A DNA stretch of 64,000 nucleotides, taken from positions 9,061-73,060 of the forward strand of contig JAEXRM010000045.1 of assembly GCA_023440865.1 (NCBI GenBank). Reading direction: 5' to 3'. The notes beneath the pieces are model-generated. The model saw only the letters and a program-made list of their open reading frames with translations. It had not been told where the DNA came from and made no database searches. Origin of the DNA: Bacillota bacterium. GTDB taxonomy: Bacteria; Bacillota; Clostridia; DSM-8532. The number at the start of each line of letters is the position of its first letter. The stretch's first letter is position 1. This document shows positions 25,795 through 36,500 of the stretch, in pieces. A program made the position numbers and the translations under genes.

Positions 25795-26862
25795 ATGCTG
25801 GCTGTCCGCTCCCTTCTGGAGCGGTTCAGGCTTGACGGCATCCTGCTCTCGGGACGGCCGGCGACCGCCTGGCTGTCCGGATTTACCGGCAGTACATCTT
25901 TGCTGCTCATATCCCGACATGACGCCTGGCTGGTTGTGGACTTCCGCTATGCGCTCGCCGCCCGACGGCAGGTCTTTCCCGGCATTGGGGTCGTCACCTT
26001 TGATGATGCTTATCCGGATGCGCTGGAACGTCTCCTGGCCCGACACGGCATCCGGGTCCTCGGCTTTGAGAGCGAAGCGATGACTGTCAGCGAGTACGAT
26101 CGTTTTCGGGAGCGGCTGCGCACGCCATCGAGGTACCTCGGCATCGCGGGGGAGATTGCGGAATTGCGTGCGTGCAAGGATTCCGCGGAACTCGAAGCCA
26201 TCCGGACGGCTGCCGGCATCGCGGATGCGGCATTTGCCGACGTGTTGCCGCTGATCCGCCCCGGCATGACGGAATACGCACTCGCGGCGGAAATCGAGTA
26301 CCGCATGCGGCTGCATGGCGCGCATGGCGTCGCCTTTCCGACCATTGTCGCATCGGGGCCGAATGCGGCGCTGCCGCACGCGGAGGTGTCGGACCGGGCC
26401 TTCGGACCAGGTGACGCCATCCTGGTCGATTGCGGCGCGCAACGCGGCGGGTACCGTTCCGACATGACGCGCACCGTCTTTCTGGGCGAACCGTCCGAAG
26501 CGCTGCGGAACATCTACAGCATCGTGCTGCAAGCCCAGCGTGCGGCGGCTGCCGCGATCCGGCCCGGCATGACGGGCAATGCGGCGGACGCCGTTGCGCG
26601 CGGCATCATCGCGGAGGCAGGATTTGCATCGTGCTTCGGACACAGCCTGGGGCACGGGGTCGGTCTCGAGATCCACGAGGAGCCCCGGCTGTCCGTACCC
26701 TCGAAGGACGTGCTCGAGGCAGGCATGGTGTTCACCGTGGAACCCGGCATTTACCTCGAGGGCATCGGCGGCGTGCGCATCGAGGACATGGGCGTGCTGA
26801 CAGGCGACGGCTTCCGCAGCTTCACCCGCGCGCCCACGGGCATCACGGTGCTGCCCGTGTGA
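25795..26862 (+). CDS. Xaa-Pro aminopeptidase-like M24B peptidase
   Basis: A 355-residue metallopeptidase that should release N-terminal residues before proline. The N-terminal creatinase-like domain is followed by the pita-bread fold with all five metal ligands: D and D in LVDCGAQRGGYRSDMTRT, H in GHSLGHGVGLEIHE, E in TVEPGIYLE and E in GGVRIEDMG. A TTG at 25783 is in frame, but GAGGG at 25785-25789 fits ATG 25795. It sits between aroQ and efp, a common order in Bacillota. Confidence 0.93.
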   Translation: MLAVRSLLERFRLDGILLSGRPATAWLSGFTGSTSLLLISRHDAWLVVDFRYALAARRQVFPGIGVVTFDDAYPDALERLLARHGIRVLGFESEAMTVSEYDRFRERLRTPSRYLGIAGEIAELRACKDSAELEAIRTAAGIADAAFADVLPLIRPGMTEYALAAEIEYRMRLHGAHGVAFPTIVASGPNAALPHAEVSDRAFGPGDAILVDCGAQRGGYRSDMTRTVFLGEPSEALRNIYSIVLQAQRAAAAAIRPGMTGNAADAVARGIIAEAGFASCFGHSLGHGVGLEIHEEPRLSVPSKDVLEAGMVFTVEPGIYLEGIGGVRIEDMGVLTGDGFRSFTRAPTGITVLPV

Positions 26863-26864
26863 AA

Positions 26865-26890
26865 CGGCATCCGCCCCCATGCGGATGCCG
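26865..26890. terminator. Hairpin between the M24 peptidase and efp
   Basis: CGGCATCCGC (26865-26874) pairs with GCGGATGCCG (26881-26890). No T-run follows; likely a weak terminator or mRNA 3'-end hairpin. Confidence 0.5.
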
Positions 26891-26898
26891 GCCCCCCC

Positions 26899-26927
26899 TT
26901 GCGCCACACGCGGTTATCCAGTAGAAT
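26899..26927 (+). promoter_or_regulatory. Promoter of efp
   Basis: TTGCGC (26899-26904) and TAGAAT (26922-26927) are spaced by 17 bases; the leader to efp is about 110 bases. Confidence 0.55.
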
Positions 26928-27042
26928 GTATGGGCGTGGGCAGACATGCCTGTTCTTTTTGTGTCCGCAGGTTCCCGTCGGAATCCGGCACGCCGGCCAG
27001 ACGCCGGTCAACAAGCAACTGTGTGAGAGGATGGTTCCAAGT

Positions 27043-27600
27043 ATGATTTTTGCAGGCGATTTCCGGAACAACGTGACCTTTGAAATGGACGGATCGGTCT
27101 TCCAGATCATCGAGTTCCAGCACGTCAAGCCTGGCAAGGGTGCCGCGTTCGTCCGCACGAAGATCCGCAATGTCATTACCGGATCCACCGTCGAGCGCAC
27201 GTTCAATCCCACCGACAAGTTCGAGAAGGCCTCCATCAGCCGTCGCGACATGCAGTACCTGTACCAGGACGGCGACCTGTTCTACTTCATGGACGAGGAA
27301 ACCTACGAGCAGATTCCGCTCAACGCCGGCAGCATCGGCGACGCGCTGAAGTTCTGCAAGGAGAACGCCGTCTGCAAGGTCATGTTCTTCAAGGAGCAGT
27401 GCATCGGCGTCGAGCCGCCGACCTTTGTCGAGCTTGAAATCACCGAGACCGAGCCGGGCTTCAAGGGCGACACCGCCACCGGCGCGAACAAGCCGGCCAT
27501 CGTCGAGACCGGCGCCACCATCAAGGTGCCGCTGTTCGTCAATGTCGGCGAAAAGGTCCGCATCGACACCCGTACGGGCGAGTATCTCGAACGCGCATAA
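27043..27600 (+). CDS. efp: Elongation factor P
   Basis: A 185-residue translation factor that rescues ribosomes stalled at polyproline, relevant here because many proteins in the window have Pro-rich linkers. The start IFAGDFRNNVTFEMDG, the tip loop HVKPGKGAAFVR with K32, and the C-terminal GDTATGANKPA...GEYLERA are diagnostic. An ATG at 27031 abuts GAGAGG and is too close; ATG 27043 matches the family start. Confidence 0.98.
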   Translation: MIFAGDFRNNVTFEMDGSVFQIIEFQHVKPGKGAAFVRTKIRNVITGSTVERTFNPTDKFEKASISRRDMQYLYQDGDLFYFMDEETYEQIPLNAGSIGDALKFCKENAVCKVMFFKEQCIGVEPPTFVELEITETEPGFKGDTATGANKPAIVETGATIKVPLFVNVGEKVRIDTRTGEYLERA

Positions 27601-27654
27601 GGCGCATGGGATGGCGGCGTGAAGACCGTCGCTTCCCGCAACCGCCGAAATGCA

Positions 27655-27683
27655 TTGCGTTCGCTCCCCGCGCCCTGTATAAT
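27655..27683 (+). promoter_or_regulatory. Promoter of the SRP RNA
   Basis: TTGCGT (27655-27660) and TATAAT (27678-27683) with a 17-base spacer. Transcription should start near 27690, so a precursor with a short GC hairpin (about 27691-27714) precedes the mature RNA. Confidence 0.8.
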
Positions 27684-27721
27684 GAAAAAACCGCGCACCC
27701 GTCCGGGCGCGCGGAGGGATG

Positions 27722-27842
27722 TGCCGGCCGGTGGCCGGGCCCTGCGCAATTCAGCGCCGTGAACCCCGTCAGGTCCGGAAGGAAGCAGCGGTAAGCGGTT
27801 CCCTGGGTGTGCCGCAGGTCTACCTGGTTGCCGACCGGTACT
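27722..27842 (+). ncRNA. ffs: Signal recognition particle RNA, small bacterial type
   Basis: Contains the invariant apical domain GTCAGGTCCGGAAGGAAGC (27769-27787) followed by AGCGGTAAG, the Ffh-binding loop. The flanks CCGGCCGGTGGCC... (from about 27725) and ...GGTTGCCGACCGGT (to 27840) are complementary over the long helix, as in 4.5S-like RNA. The exact ends are estimates. A terminator follows, and dnaX is next, a frequent neighbour of this RNA. Confidence 0.93.
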
Positions 27843-27853
27843 TCCCTCCGCAC

Positions 27854-27874
27854 GCACAGGACGGGTGCTTTTTT
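27854..27874 (+). terminator. Terminator of the SRP RNA
   Basis: GCAC (27854-27857) and GTGC (27865-27868) close a small hairpin followed by TTTTTT. Confidence 0.75.
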
Positions 27875-27973
27875 GTGCCGGCGCACGCCGATCGGACGAC
27901 GCGTTCTGGCCGCAGTCGTGCCGGTATGGTACACTGGTTCCAGCGCAAACCCGTTTCCCATGGAGGTGGGCTC

Positions 27974-30073
27974 ATGTCCCGTCTGGCACTTTACCGCAAG
28001 TGGCGCCCCATGACGTTTCGCGATGTCGTCGAGCAGCGCCATGTCGTCGACACGCTGCGCAACGCCATCCGTTCCGACGCCATCGGCCATGCCTACCTGT
28101 TCTGCGGCACCCGTGGCACCGGCAAGACCACGATGGCGAAGATCTTTTCGCGCGCCGTCAACTGCCTCAATCCCCGGGAGGGCGATCCGTGCAACGAATG
28201 CAGCGTCTGCCGGGGCATCCTCGACGGCAGCATCCTGGATGTGGTCGAAATGGACGCCGCCTCGAACAACAGCGTCGACAACATCCGCGATATCCGTGAC
28301 GAAGTGGTGTATGCGCCCGCGGTCGCCAAGTACAAGGTTTATATCATCGACGAGGTCCACATGCTGTCCTCCGGTGCGTTCAACGCGCTGCTCAAGACGC
28401 TCGAGGAGCCGCCGGACCGGGTGGTGTTCATCCTGGCGACCACGGAACCGCAGAAGCTGCCTGCAACCGTGCTGTCACGCTGCCAGCGGTTCGACTTCAA
28501 GCGCATCACCGAGAATGGCATCGCCGAGCGTCTGGGTGAAATCGCGGGTGATTGCGGCATCACCGTGACATCCGATGCGCTGCTGTTCCTCGCCCGCCTG
28601 TCCGGCGGCGCCTTGCGCGACGCCATCAGCCTGCTCGACCAGCTGACCACGCTGGGGCGAACCGAGATCGACATCCGCGATGTGAACGAGATGGCGGGTT
28701 TTGCTTCCAACCAGCGCATTCGCGCGTTGGCCGGCGCGCTGGAGGCAGGCGACATCCAGGCTGCATGGCTGCAGCTTGACACCCTGATGCGAGAGGGGCG
28801 AGACCTGTCCCAGCTGTGCGTTCAGCTGCTTGCATGGTATCGAAACGTCCTGCTGTTGCAGCTTGGGGGTGATTCATCACCCCTGCTTGACATCCACCCG
28901 GACGATCTTGCCGACGCGAAGGCCGCGGCCGTCCGGCTTGGGGGAGAGGAACTGGCCGCCTGGCTGCGCGAGTTGTCCGAGCATGAACTGCGGCTGCGCC
29001 GGACGGACAACCCGCGCATCCTCATGGAAGTGCTGCTGTTGCGGCTCTGCACGCGTGCCACGGGCCGTTCGGGCGTCACGCCGGCCATGCCGGTTTCAGC
29101 CGCCGGATCCGCTCTGGTGCATTCAGGCCCTGCCGGCGATCGTACCGGCGCTTCACGGGGAGGCGTGGCGACGCCTGCTCCGGTATCGGCACCGCCGGCT
29201 GTTCCATCCGCGGACACGACGGACGAGCGGCTGAACCGCCTCGAACGGCAGATGGCCGATCTTGTCCGGCTCATGGAAAACGGCACCGGAAGATTTGTCG
29301 CATCCCAGGCTTCGGCAGCATCGCCGCAGCGCCCGGCCGCCTCCCGCGAATCGGCCGTTGCGGATGCCGGCACACGGAAGGTTTCCGCAGCGTCTGCCGC
29401 AACCATGGCAGGCGGTGTTGCAACCGCGTTCACGGCATGGCCGCGCATCATCGACGAGATCCGCCGCAGCGGTCCATCCCGTCCCGGCGGCATGAAGCTG
29501 TTCGCCTACATCCTCGACACCGAGTGCGTCCAGGCTGGCGATGACCAGCTGCGCGTGGTTGTATCCCAGGATGATCTGCTCAAGCGCAAGGTGCTCTCGC
29601 AGTCCGACAGCCTTGCGATGATGGCGGAGGCCGCACAATCCGTGACCGGGCAAGCCTGGCAGTTCAAGATCATCGATCCGAAGGAGGCGGCGACCCTGCG
29701 AACGGGTATGCCAGCCGCCAAACCGGCGGGTGAGTCACGGGCGTCCACCCGGGATGCGCCTGCCATTCCCCGTGCCACAGCGGAACATCCTGCGCCGGAT
29801 GGTCGGCCCGTCGCGCCGACCGGACCTGGTTCCCGCATGGATGATGCTGCTTCCCGCCCCGATGATGCCGGTTCACGTGCTGCAGGGGCCCGGCAGGCAC
29901 CTCCTGCTGATGCCGAACCGGGCAACGAGGGACTCTGGGATGGTCCCGGGGATGCATTCGGCGAAGAACGGATACCGAGCATCGCCTCCACAGGCGACGA
30001 GGCCTTGGACCGGCTGCTCGACTTCGGCCGGGAGACAGGCATTCCCATCGTTGTCCAGGATGAGGAAGGGTAG
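27974..30073 (+). CDS. dnaX: DNA polymerase III subunit gamma/tau
   Basis: Clamp-loader ATPase, 699 residues against about 560 in Bacillus. The AAA+ domain has Walker A GTRGTGKT (45-52), a zinc site C64, C73, C76, C79, and DEVH (126-129). After the clamp-loader region come a low-complexity Ala/Pro/Ser-rich stretch (about 360-480), a folded domain, and a second disordered stretch (about 580-665). GGAGG precedes ATG 27974; the longer frame upstream runs through the SRP RNA and is not coding. The usual followers ybaB and recR are absent; addB starts 26 bases on. Confidence 0.96.
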   Translation: MSRLALYRKWRPMTFRDVVEQRHVVDTLRNAIRSDAIGHAYLFCGTRGTGKTTMAKIFSRAVNCLNPREGDPCNECSVCRGILDGSILDVVEMDAASNNSVDNIRDIRDEVVYAPAVAKYKVYIIDEVHMLSSGAFNALLKTLEEPPDRVVFILATTEPQKLPATVLSRCQRFDFKRITENGIAERLGEIAGDCGITVTSDALLFLARLSGGALRDAISLLDQLTTLGRTEIDIRDVNEMAGFASNQRIRALAGALEAGDIQAAWLQLDTLMREGRDLSQLCVQLLAWYRNVLLLQLGGDSSPLLDIHPDDLADAKAAAVRLGGEELAAWLRELSEHELRLRRTDNPRILMEVLLLRLCTRATGRSGVTPAMPVSAAGSALVHSGPAGDRTGASRGGVATPAPVSAPPAVPSADTTDERLNRLERQMADLVRLMENGTGRFVASQASAASPQRPAASRESAVADAGTRKVSAASAATMAGGVATAFTAWPRIIDEIRRSGPSRPGGMKLFAYILDTECVQAGDDQLRVVVSQDDLLKRKVLSQSDSLAMMAEAAQSVTGQAWQFKIIDPKEAATLRTGMPAAKPAGESRASTRDAPAIPRATAEHPAPDGRPVAPTGPGSRMDDAASRPDDAGSRAAGARQAPPADAEPGNEGLWDGPGDAFGEERIPSIASTGDEALDRLLDFGRETGIPIVVQDEEG

Positions 30074-30099
30074 ACGGACGACGGACGCGGAGGGAGACG

Positions 30100-33000
30100 G
30101 TGAAGCTCGAAATCCTCTATGGCCCCGCAGGGACCGGCAAGACGGGCGCGCTGCTGGAAGCGGCGCGCCTGCGCGCGCATGCCGAAGGCCCGACGCCACC
30201 GGAGGACACCTGGCTGGTGGTGCCGGACCAGGCGTCCTTTGTCATGGAACGGCGTGTGCTCGATACGCTCGGCGAGCGTGATGGAAGCCATGTCCGCGTC
30301 TTCAGCATCAACCGGCTGGCACGCCACATCCTGTCGGAGACAGGCGGTTCGCCCCGCCCGTTTCTGGACGCTTCGGGGCGCGATATCCTCGTTTACCGGG
30401 TGATCCGCACGCTGCAGGACCGGCTTCCCCTCTTTGCCGATGCCATCCGGCGCGGTGGGTTCACCAAGGTTGCGGGCGATCTCGTGGCGGAGTTCAAGCG
30501 ATATCACGTGCAACCGGAGCGGCTGAGGGCAGCGGCACTGGAGGCGGGGGACGCGCGGCTGGCGGTCAAGCTTGGCGAGTTGGCCGAGATCGGGGACGCG
30601 ATCCAGTCTGCCATGGACGAGCGGGGGTATCTTGACGGCGAGGACCGGCTGCGGATGGCCGCCGGACAGCTTGGCAATGTGCCCGGCATCGGCCGGATCC
30701 ATCTGGCGCTCGATCAGTTCCAGCGGCTCTCGCCCGCGCAGGTGACACTCGTTGCCGCCTGCTTGCGGCAGATGGCCTCCGTGACGGTATCGGTGCGCCT
30801 GTCGGAAGGTCCGGCCCTGTTTGGGGATGGATCCGCGGTTTTTCGGCCGGATGCACCGCAACGCGGCCAATCAGCCCGCCGAATGGCGCAGGCGCTGCTC
30901 GACGCGGCCGCGACGCTGGGGGCTCCGGTTGTGCAAGCCTGCACGGCGGGTGTGGACCTGCGTCATCGAGCCGGTTCCGGACTCGCCTTCCTGGCCCGCC
31001 GCCTGTCGCTGCCCGACCGTCAGGTTTTTCATGGGCGTCCCGGCGATCTGCGGCTGGCCGTCCACGCGGATCCGGAAGCAGAGATCCACGCCTGCGCCGC
31101 GCGCCTGATCTCCCTGTGTCGCGACGGTGGTTGCCGCTTCCGCGACCTGGCCGTGCTGGTGCCGGACGTGGCCGAGTACGCCGGTGCCGTCCGCCGCATC
31201 TTCCGCATGCATGGCATTCCCTTCTTTATGGACCGCAAGGAATCGCTGGCAGGCAATCCGGTTTCTGTCGCGCTGCTGGCTGTCTTCGACGTCCTGCGCG
31301 GCGGGTGGCGTCATGACGACGTGTTCCGGCTGCTCAAGAGCGGCCTGTTGCCGGTGGAACGCGATGTCGTCGACCGGTTGGAGAATCATGCCCTCGCGAC
31401 GGGGCTGCGCGGCCGGCGCCTGTGGTGCGAGCGGCCGATTGCGGAGGAAAGCCTGGAGGCTGCCCGCATGGTGCTGGTGGAGCCGCTGGCGGCCTTCAGG
31501 CGATGCGTTCGCGGGCCGGTTCCCGTGCGGCAGGCGCTGGAGGCTTATCTGACCCTGCTGTTGTCCTGGCGGATGCCGCAGGCCGTCTCGACCCGCGCGC
31601 GCCAACTGGCGCAGGAGGGACGGCTCGAGCAGGCCGGCCACATGCGGCAGATCTGGCAGTCCGCCTGCAGCCTGATGGACCAGGTGCTCGACATCGCCGG
31701 GGAAGGCACGCTGACGCTGACCGAGCTGCACGGTATGCTGCAGACCGGCCTGGAGGGCGGAACGACGGGCATCATCCCGCCATCCCTCGACGAGGTGTTC
31801 GTGGGGACCCCGTCCCGATCGCAGCTGGCCCAGGTGCGTCATCTGTTCGTGCTGGGCGCCGTTGAGGGCTGGATCCCCTCCGCGCCGGGCGCCCAGGGCC
31901 TGTTGACGGACAACGACAGGCGCGCGCTGGTCCGGTGCGGCATCGAGCTTGCGCCGGACACCCGCGCCGTGGGGCTGGAACGGCGCGACGAGCTTGACAC
32001 GGTGCTGGCCGCCCCATCCGACGGGCTCTGGCTGAGCCGGCCCGTGGCGGACGGGGAAGGGAAGACGCTGCTGCCCTCCTCCCTGCTCGAGGAGCTGCGC
32101 CGGCTGTTTCCGGATCTGGGCGAGGGTTGGGACGATGCGGGAGCCGAGGCGTGGCCGGCGGCGGTTGCCCATGCGACCACCCCAGGCGCCCTGTTGGCGC
32201 ATCTGGCCCCGGCGCTGCGAGAGGCGGGGCCGGGCGACTCGCTGCCCCGCCGGCTGCTGGCCCTGGCCGCCGCCGATCCGACTGCGGCGGAACGGCTTGC
32301 CGCGCTCGAGGCCGGTCTTGCCTGGAGGAATCGCGCCGCGTTGTCGCCCGAATGGCTGCGTGCCCGATACGGCTCGATGCTTACGGGCAGCATCTCGTCG
32401 ATGGAGCTGTACCGACGCTGCCCGTTCGCCTGGTACGCGCGCCACGCCGCCCGTCTCGCCGAGCGGGAGACCGCGGGACTGCGCGATGTGGGCTTCGGCC
32501 TCTTGATGCATGGCGTGCTCGATGACGTGCTCGCCCAGGTCGAGACGCTCGGCGGCTGGGATGCGGTCGAACCCGAGGCGCTTTCTCCTCTGGTCCTGCA
32601 GGCCGTGTCGCGGGGTGTGGCCGGTGGAACAGGCATTTCGCCACTGCATCCGGGCCTTTCTTCCTGGTTCGCCTCCCGCCTGGGAAAAGCGGCTCTGACC
32701 GCCATGGAGCGCGTGTTCCGGCAGGTGCGCGACGGCAGCTTCCGCCCGCTTGGGCATGAAATCGGCTTCGGCGGCGGCGGCCCGTTCCCGCCATATGTGC
32801 TGTCGCTTCCCGATGGCGGTACGATGCGTCTGGTGGGCCGGCTCGACCGGCTGGATGTACACGATGCGCCGGAGGGGCGGTACGTGCGTGTGGTCGACTA
32901 CAAATCGGGAGACCGGGGCCTGTCGCTCGCGGACATCGCCAATGGCCTGTCGATGCAACTGCCGGCCTATCTGGCGGTCACCCTGTCGAGCATGCGGCAG

Positions 33001-33582
33001 TCCGCCGCCCGTGTGCTGCCGGCCGGCATTTTTCACATGCGGCTGGAGCCCCCCGATATCCGCCGGCAGGAAGGCGGCACGGACGGTACGGCGGCGGACC
33101 GCAACAAGCGGATGCGCCTGACGGGTTACGTGCTCGACGATCCACAGGTGCTCGGCGCGATGGACAGGCAACTTGCCCGAACGGGCACCTCGGAGATCAT
33201 CAAGGCCTCGCTCAACCGGGACGGCACGATCTCCTCGCGTACAAAAACCCTTTCCGCGCAGGGGTTCGAGCGACTCGGAGACATGATCGGCAATACGATC
33301 GGCCAGCTGGGAGCGGAGCTCATGTCCGGGTCCATCCCGGTCCGCCCTGTGCGGACGAAAGGCATGAGCGCCTGCGACAGGTGTCCGTACGACCGGGTTT
33401 GCCGGTTTGAGCACGGACTCGGCGGCGTATCGTGGGACCGGCCATCCCTTTGCGACGAGAAGCAGGTGAGGGCCTTGCTGGAGTCCCCGCCGGACCATTC
33501 TGTGACCGAGGTTGCCAGTGGTGACGGAACACAGGCTCGGGTCGTGCCGGAAGGGGAGGATGCGCATGAGATGGACCGCTGA
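30100..33582 (+). CDS. addB: AddB subunit of the helicase-nuclease
   Basis: The inactive-helicase, active-nuclease partner in AddAB double-strand-break processing. 1160 residues, of normal length. Walker A is GPAGTGKT near the N-terminus. The C-terminal nuclease has VVDYKSGDRG and the four cysteines of the iron-sulfur staple: C774 (MELYRRCPF), C1092, C1095 and C1101 (ACDRCPYDRVC). Translation starts at a GTG (30100) after GGAGGGAG. It overlaps addA by 17 bases. Confidence 0.96.
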   Translation: MKLEILYGPAGTGKTGALLEAARLRAHAEGPTPPEDTWLVVPDQASFVMERRVLDTLGERDGSHVRVFSINRLARHILSETGGSPRPFLDASGRDILVYRVIRTLQDRLPLFADAIRRGGFTKVAGDLVAEFKRYHVQPERLRAAALEAGDARLAVKLGELAEIGDAIQSAMDERGYLDGEDRLRMAAGQLGNVPGIGRIHLALDQFQRLSPAQVTLVAACLRQMASVTVSVRLSEGPALFGDGSAVFRPDAPQRGQSARRMAQALLDAAATLGAPVVQACTAGVDLRHRAGSGLAFLARRLSLPDRQVFHGRPGDLRLAVHADPEAEIHACAARLISLCRDGGCRFRDLAVLVPDVAEYAGAVRRIFRMHGIPFFMDRKESLAGNPVSVALLAVFDVLRGGWRHDDVFRLLKSGLLPVERDVVDRLENHALATGLRGRRLWCERPIAEESLEAARMVLVEPLAAFRRCVRGPVPVRQALEAYLTLLLSWRMPQAVSTRARQLAQEGRLEQAGHMRQIWQSACSLMDQVLDIAGEGTLTLTELHGMLQTGLEGGTTGIIPPSLDEVFVGTPSRSQLAQVRHLFVLGAVEGWIPSAPGAQGLLTDNDRRALVRCGIELAPDTRAVGLERRDELDTVLAAPSDGLWLSRPVADGEGKTLLPSSLLEELRRLFPDLGEGWDDAGAEAWPAAVAHATTPGALLAHLAPALREAGPGDSLPRRLLALAAADPTAAERLAALEAGLAWRNRAALSPEWLRARYGSMLTGSISSMELYRRCPFAWYARHAARLAERETAGLRDVGFGLLMHGVLDDVLAQVETLGGWDAVEPEALSPLVLQAVSRGVAGGTGISPLHPGLSSWFASRLGKAALTAMERVFRQVRDGSFRPLGHEIGFGGGGPFPPYVLSLPDGGTMRLVGRLDRLDVHDAPEGRYVRVVDYKSGDRGLSLADIANGLSMQLPAYLAVTLSSMRQSAARVLPAGIFHMRLEPPDIRRQEGGTDGTAADRNKRMRLTGYVLDDPQVLGAMDRQLARTGTSEIIKASLNRDGTISSRTKTLSAQGFERLGDMIGNTIGQLGAELMSGSIPVRPVRTKGMSACDRCPYDRVCRFEHGLGGVSWDRPSLCDEKQVRALLESPPDHSVTEVASGDGTQARVVPEGEDAHEMDR

Positions 33583-36500
33583 ACAGGAGGCCGTCCTCAC
33601 GGCACGCGGCTGCAACCTGCTCGTTGCGGCGGCAGCCGGTTCGGGCAAGACCGCCGTGCTGGTGGAGCGCATCGTGCGGCTGGTGCTCGAAGGGGAGAAT
33701 CCGCCCGATCTGGACAACATCCTTGTCGTCACATTCACGCAGGCGGCGGCGGCGGAAATGCGCGAGCGCGTCCGCAAGGCGCTGACGAGTCTGGCCTCCG
33801 CCGGGAACGACCGCGCACGCGACCAGTTGTCACGTGTCAATGACGCGCCCATCTCCACAATTCATTCCTTCTGTCTCTCCGTGCTGCGCGAGCAGTTTCA
33901 CCAGGCCGGCCTTGAGCCGGGTTTCCGCGTGGGAGAGCAGACCGAGTGCGCCCTGATGCTCGCCGAGGCCGTCGACGCCCTGATGGACGAATGCTATGGG
34001 CGCGATCCGCTGGATCCGGCGGTGGCAGACCTGCTCGACAGCCATGCGGGGTATCGTGACGACGCCGGTCTCCGCGAGCGCATCACCACCCTGTGGCGGT
34101 TCTCCCGCACCATGCCATGGCCGGATGCCTGGCTAGAGGATTCGCTTGCGCGCATGCGGCTGCCTGAGGGCATGGACTTCGGAACGACGGACTGGGGGCG
34201 CGTCCTGCTCGAGCAGGCACGCTGGCGGATCGACGACCTGGCGCGGGAGACGGAGCGCACGCTCCGGCTGGCGGAGGATACGGGCTTCGAGGCGTATGCG
34301 GCGACCCTGCTGCTTGACAGGACCTTGCTCGAGGGGTTTCTGGCGGAAATGGACGGGGGATGGGATGCCGCGGTGCGCGCCCTGCAGGCGGTGAAGTTCC
34401 CGACCATGAAGCGGGCACCGAAGGATGCAGATCCGCTCATCCGCGACCGCATCAAGGAGGCCCGCCTGAAAGTGAAGGACGGAGTCGCCCGCCTTGGCGG
34501 TGAAACGTTGTGCGGCTACTCTGATGCGCTGTGCGCCGAGATCCGCAACGAAGCCCCGCGGATGGCGGCGCTCGTGTCGCTGGCCAGAGCCCTTGACCGC
34601 ATCTATGGCCGCATGAAGAGGCGCCGGAACCTGGTTGATTTCGACGACATGGAGCACCTGACGCTGTCCCTGCTGGCGGCTCGAGGATCCGGGGGCGCCG
34701 TCGTGCCCACGGCGCTGGCCGAGTCGATGCGCGCCCGGTGGCATGCGGTGATGATCGACGAATACCAGGACAGCAACCTGGTGCAGGAGACCATTCTCGG
34801 TGCGGTCGCGACCCAGGATGAACGATTCGGCAACCTGTTCATGGTCGGTGACGTCAAACAGAGCATCTACCGGTTCCGCCAGGCCATGCCCGAGCTGTTC
34901 CTGGGCAAGTACGCGGCCTATCCGCAATGGGTGCCTGAAGGCGCCGCGGATGGCGGCGCATGCGATGCTGTGGAAGGCGCCGCGGATGGCGGCATGCATG
35001 AAGCCACGGATGACGCCGCGGATGCCAGCGTGCCCGATTCCGCGGAAGTCGGCGGGAACCAGGCGGCGCTCGGCTGTGCGGCGCGCAAGATCCTGTTGCA
35101 CCGCAATTTCCGTAGCCGCAAGCCTGTTCTTGAAGCGGTCAATCTCGCATTCTCCCGGCTCATGACCCCGCAACTCGGTGAGATGGCCTATACCGAGGCG
35201 GAATCGCTGCTGGCAGGGGCAGTCTTCCCGACATGGAACGGCCTGGATGGCGCGCCGGTCTCGTTCCATCTCATCGATTCGACATCGGGCACCGGAGCCG
35301 GCGGCGCCAATCCCGATCAGGACATGCATGCGGGCGGGGATCCGGATCAGAACGGTGGCGTGAACGGGCGTGGCGACATCGACGCCTCCAGGGACCCGGA
35401 TCCCGGCGGAGATCCGGATGGCGCGGCGTATGATCCCCCGGGCGAACCGGTGTCCCCGGAAGCCGACGATGAAGTTCTCTCCGTGGAGGAGCTCGAAGGC
35501 GTCCAGGAGGAGGCCGCATGGGCCGCAGCGATCATCCGGGGGCTGGTTCGGGGCGATGCGGGGGAAGCCCCCTTCCAGGTGACGACGAAGGAGGGGGGGC
35601 TTCGTCCGGTGCGATACGCCGACTGCGCCGTTTTGCTGCGCGCCACGAGCGGTTGGGCGCAGGTATTCGTCGAGGAGTTCGCCCTGGCGGGCCTCCCGCT
35701 GTTTTCCGATACCGGAGCCGGCCATTTCTCCTCGGTGGAGGTCGGCGTCATGCTGTCCCTGCTGGAGGTGCTCGACAATCCGTATCAGGACATCCCGCTG
35801 GCCGCGGTGCTGCGGTCCCCCCTGTTCGGATGGGATGAGACCGCCATTGCGGCAGTACGTGGCACATCGCCCGAAGGCCTGCTGCTCGACGCAATGCGTC
35901 GGCACGAAGGCCCCCACACGGACGCCTGTTCCGCCGCGCTAGGCCGGCTGGACGCGTGGCGATCGCTGGCACAGGCGGTGTCGGTGGGAGAGCTGCTGGA
36001 GCGGTTGTACGACGAGACCGGCTATGCACTGCATGTCGCGGCGTTGCCGCAGGGACGGCGCCGTCTGGCGAATCTGCGGCTGCTGGCCGAGCGGGCGGCC
36101 CGCTTTGAAACGACAGGATACCGCGGACTGTTTCAGTTCCTGCGTTATGTCGAACGCCTGCGGCTGGCCAAGGGTGACATGGATGGCGCGAAGGTGCTGG
36201 GAGAGAGCGAAGATGTTGTCCGCCTGATGAGCATTCACAAGAGCAAGGGGCTTGAGTTCCCCGTCGTGCTGTTGTGTGGCACCGGCAGACAGTTCAATCT
36301 GCGCGACCGCAACAGCCGCATCCTGATGCATCACCGGTACGGTTTCGGTCCCGACGGAGTGCTCCCCGATGCCGGAGTCGTCTGGCCGACCGCCGCCAAA
36401 CGTGCACTGCAGGCGGTTTCCACACGTGAGATGCTGTCCGAGGAAATGCGGATTCTTTATGTGGCGCTCACCCGTGCCAAGGAGCGTCTGTTCATCTGCG

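Noticed and set aside
30871..33858. 995-codon open frame on the strand opposite addB
   Set aside because: It mirrors the addB codon structure in GC-rich DNA, lacks a ribosome site and has no recognisable domain; addB has all its motifs.
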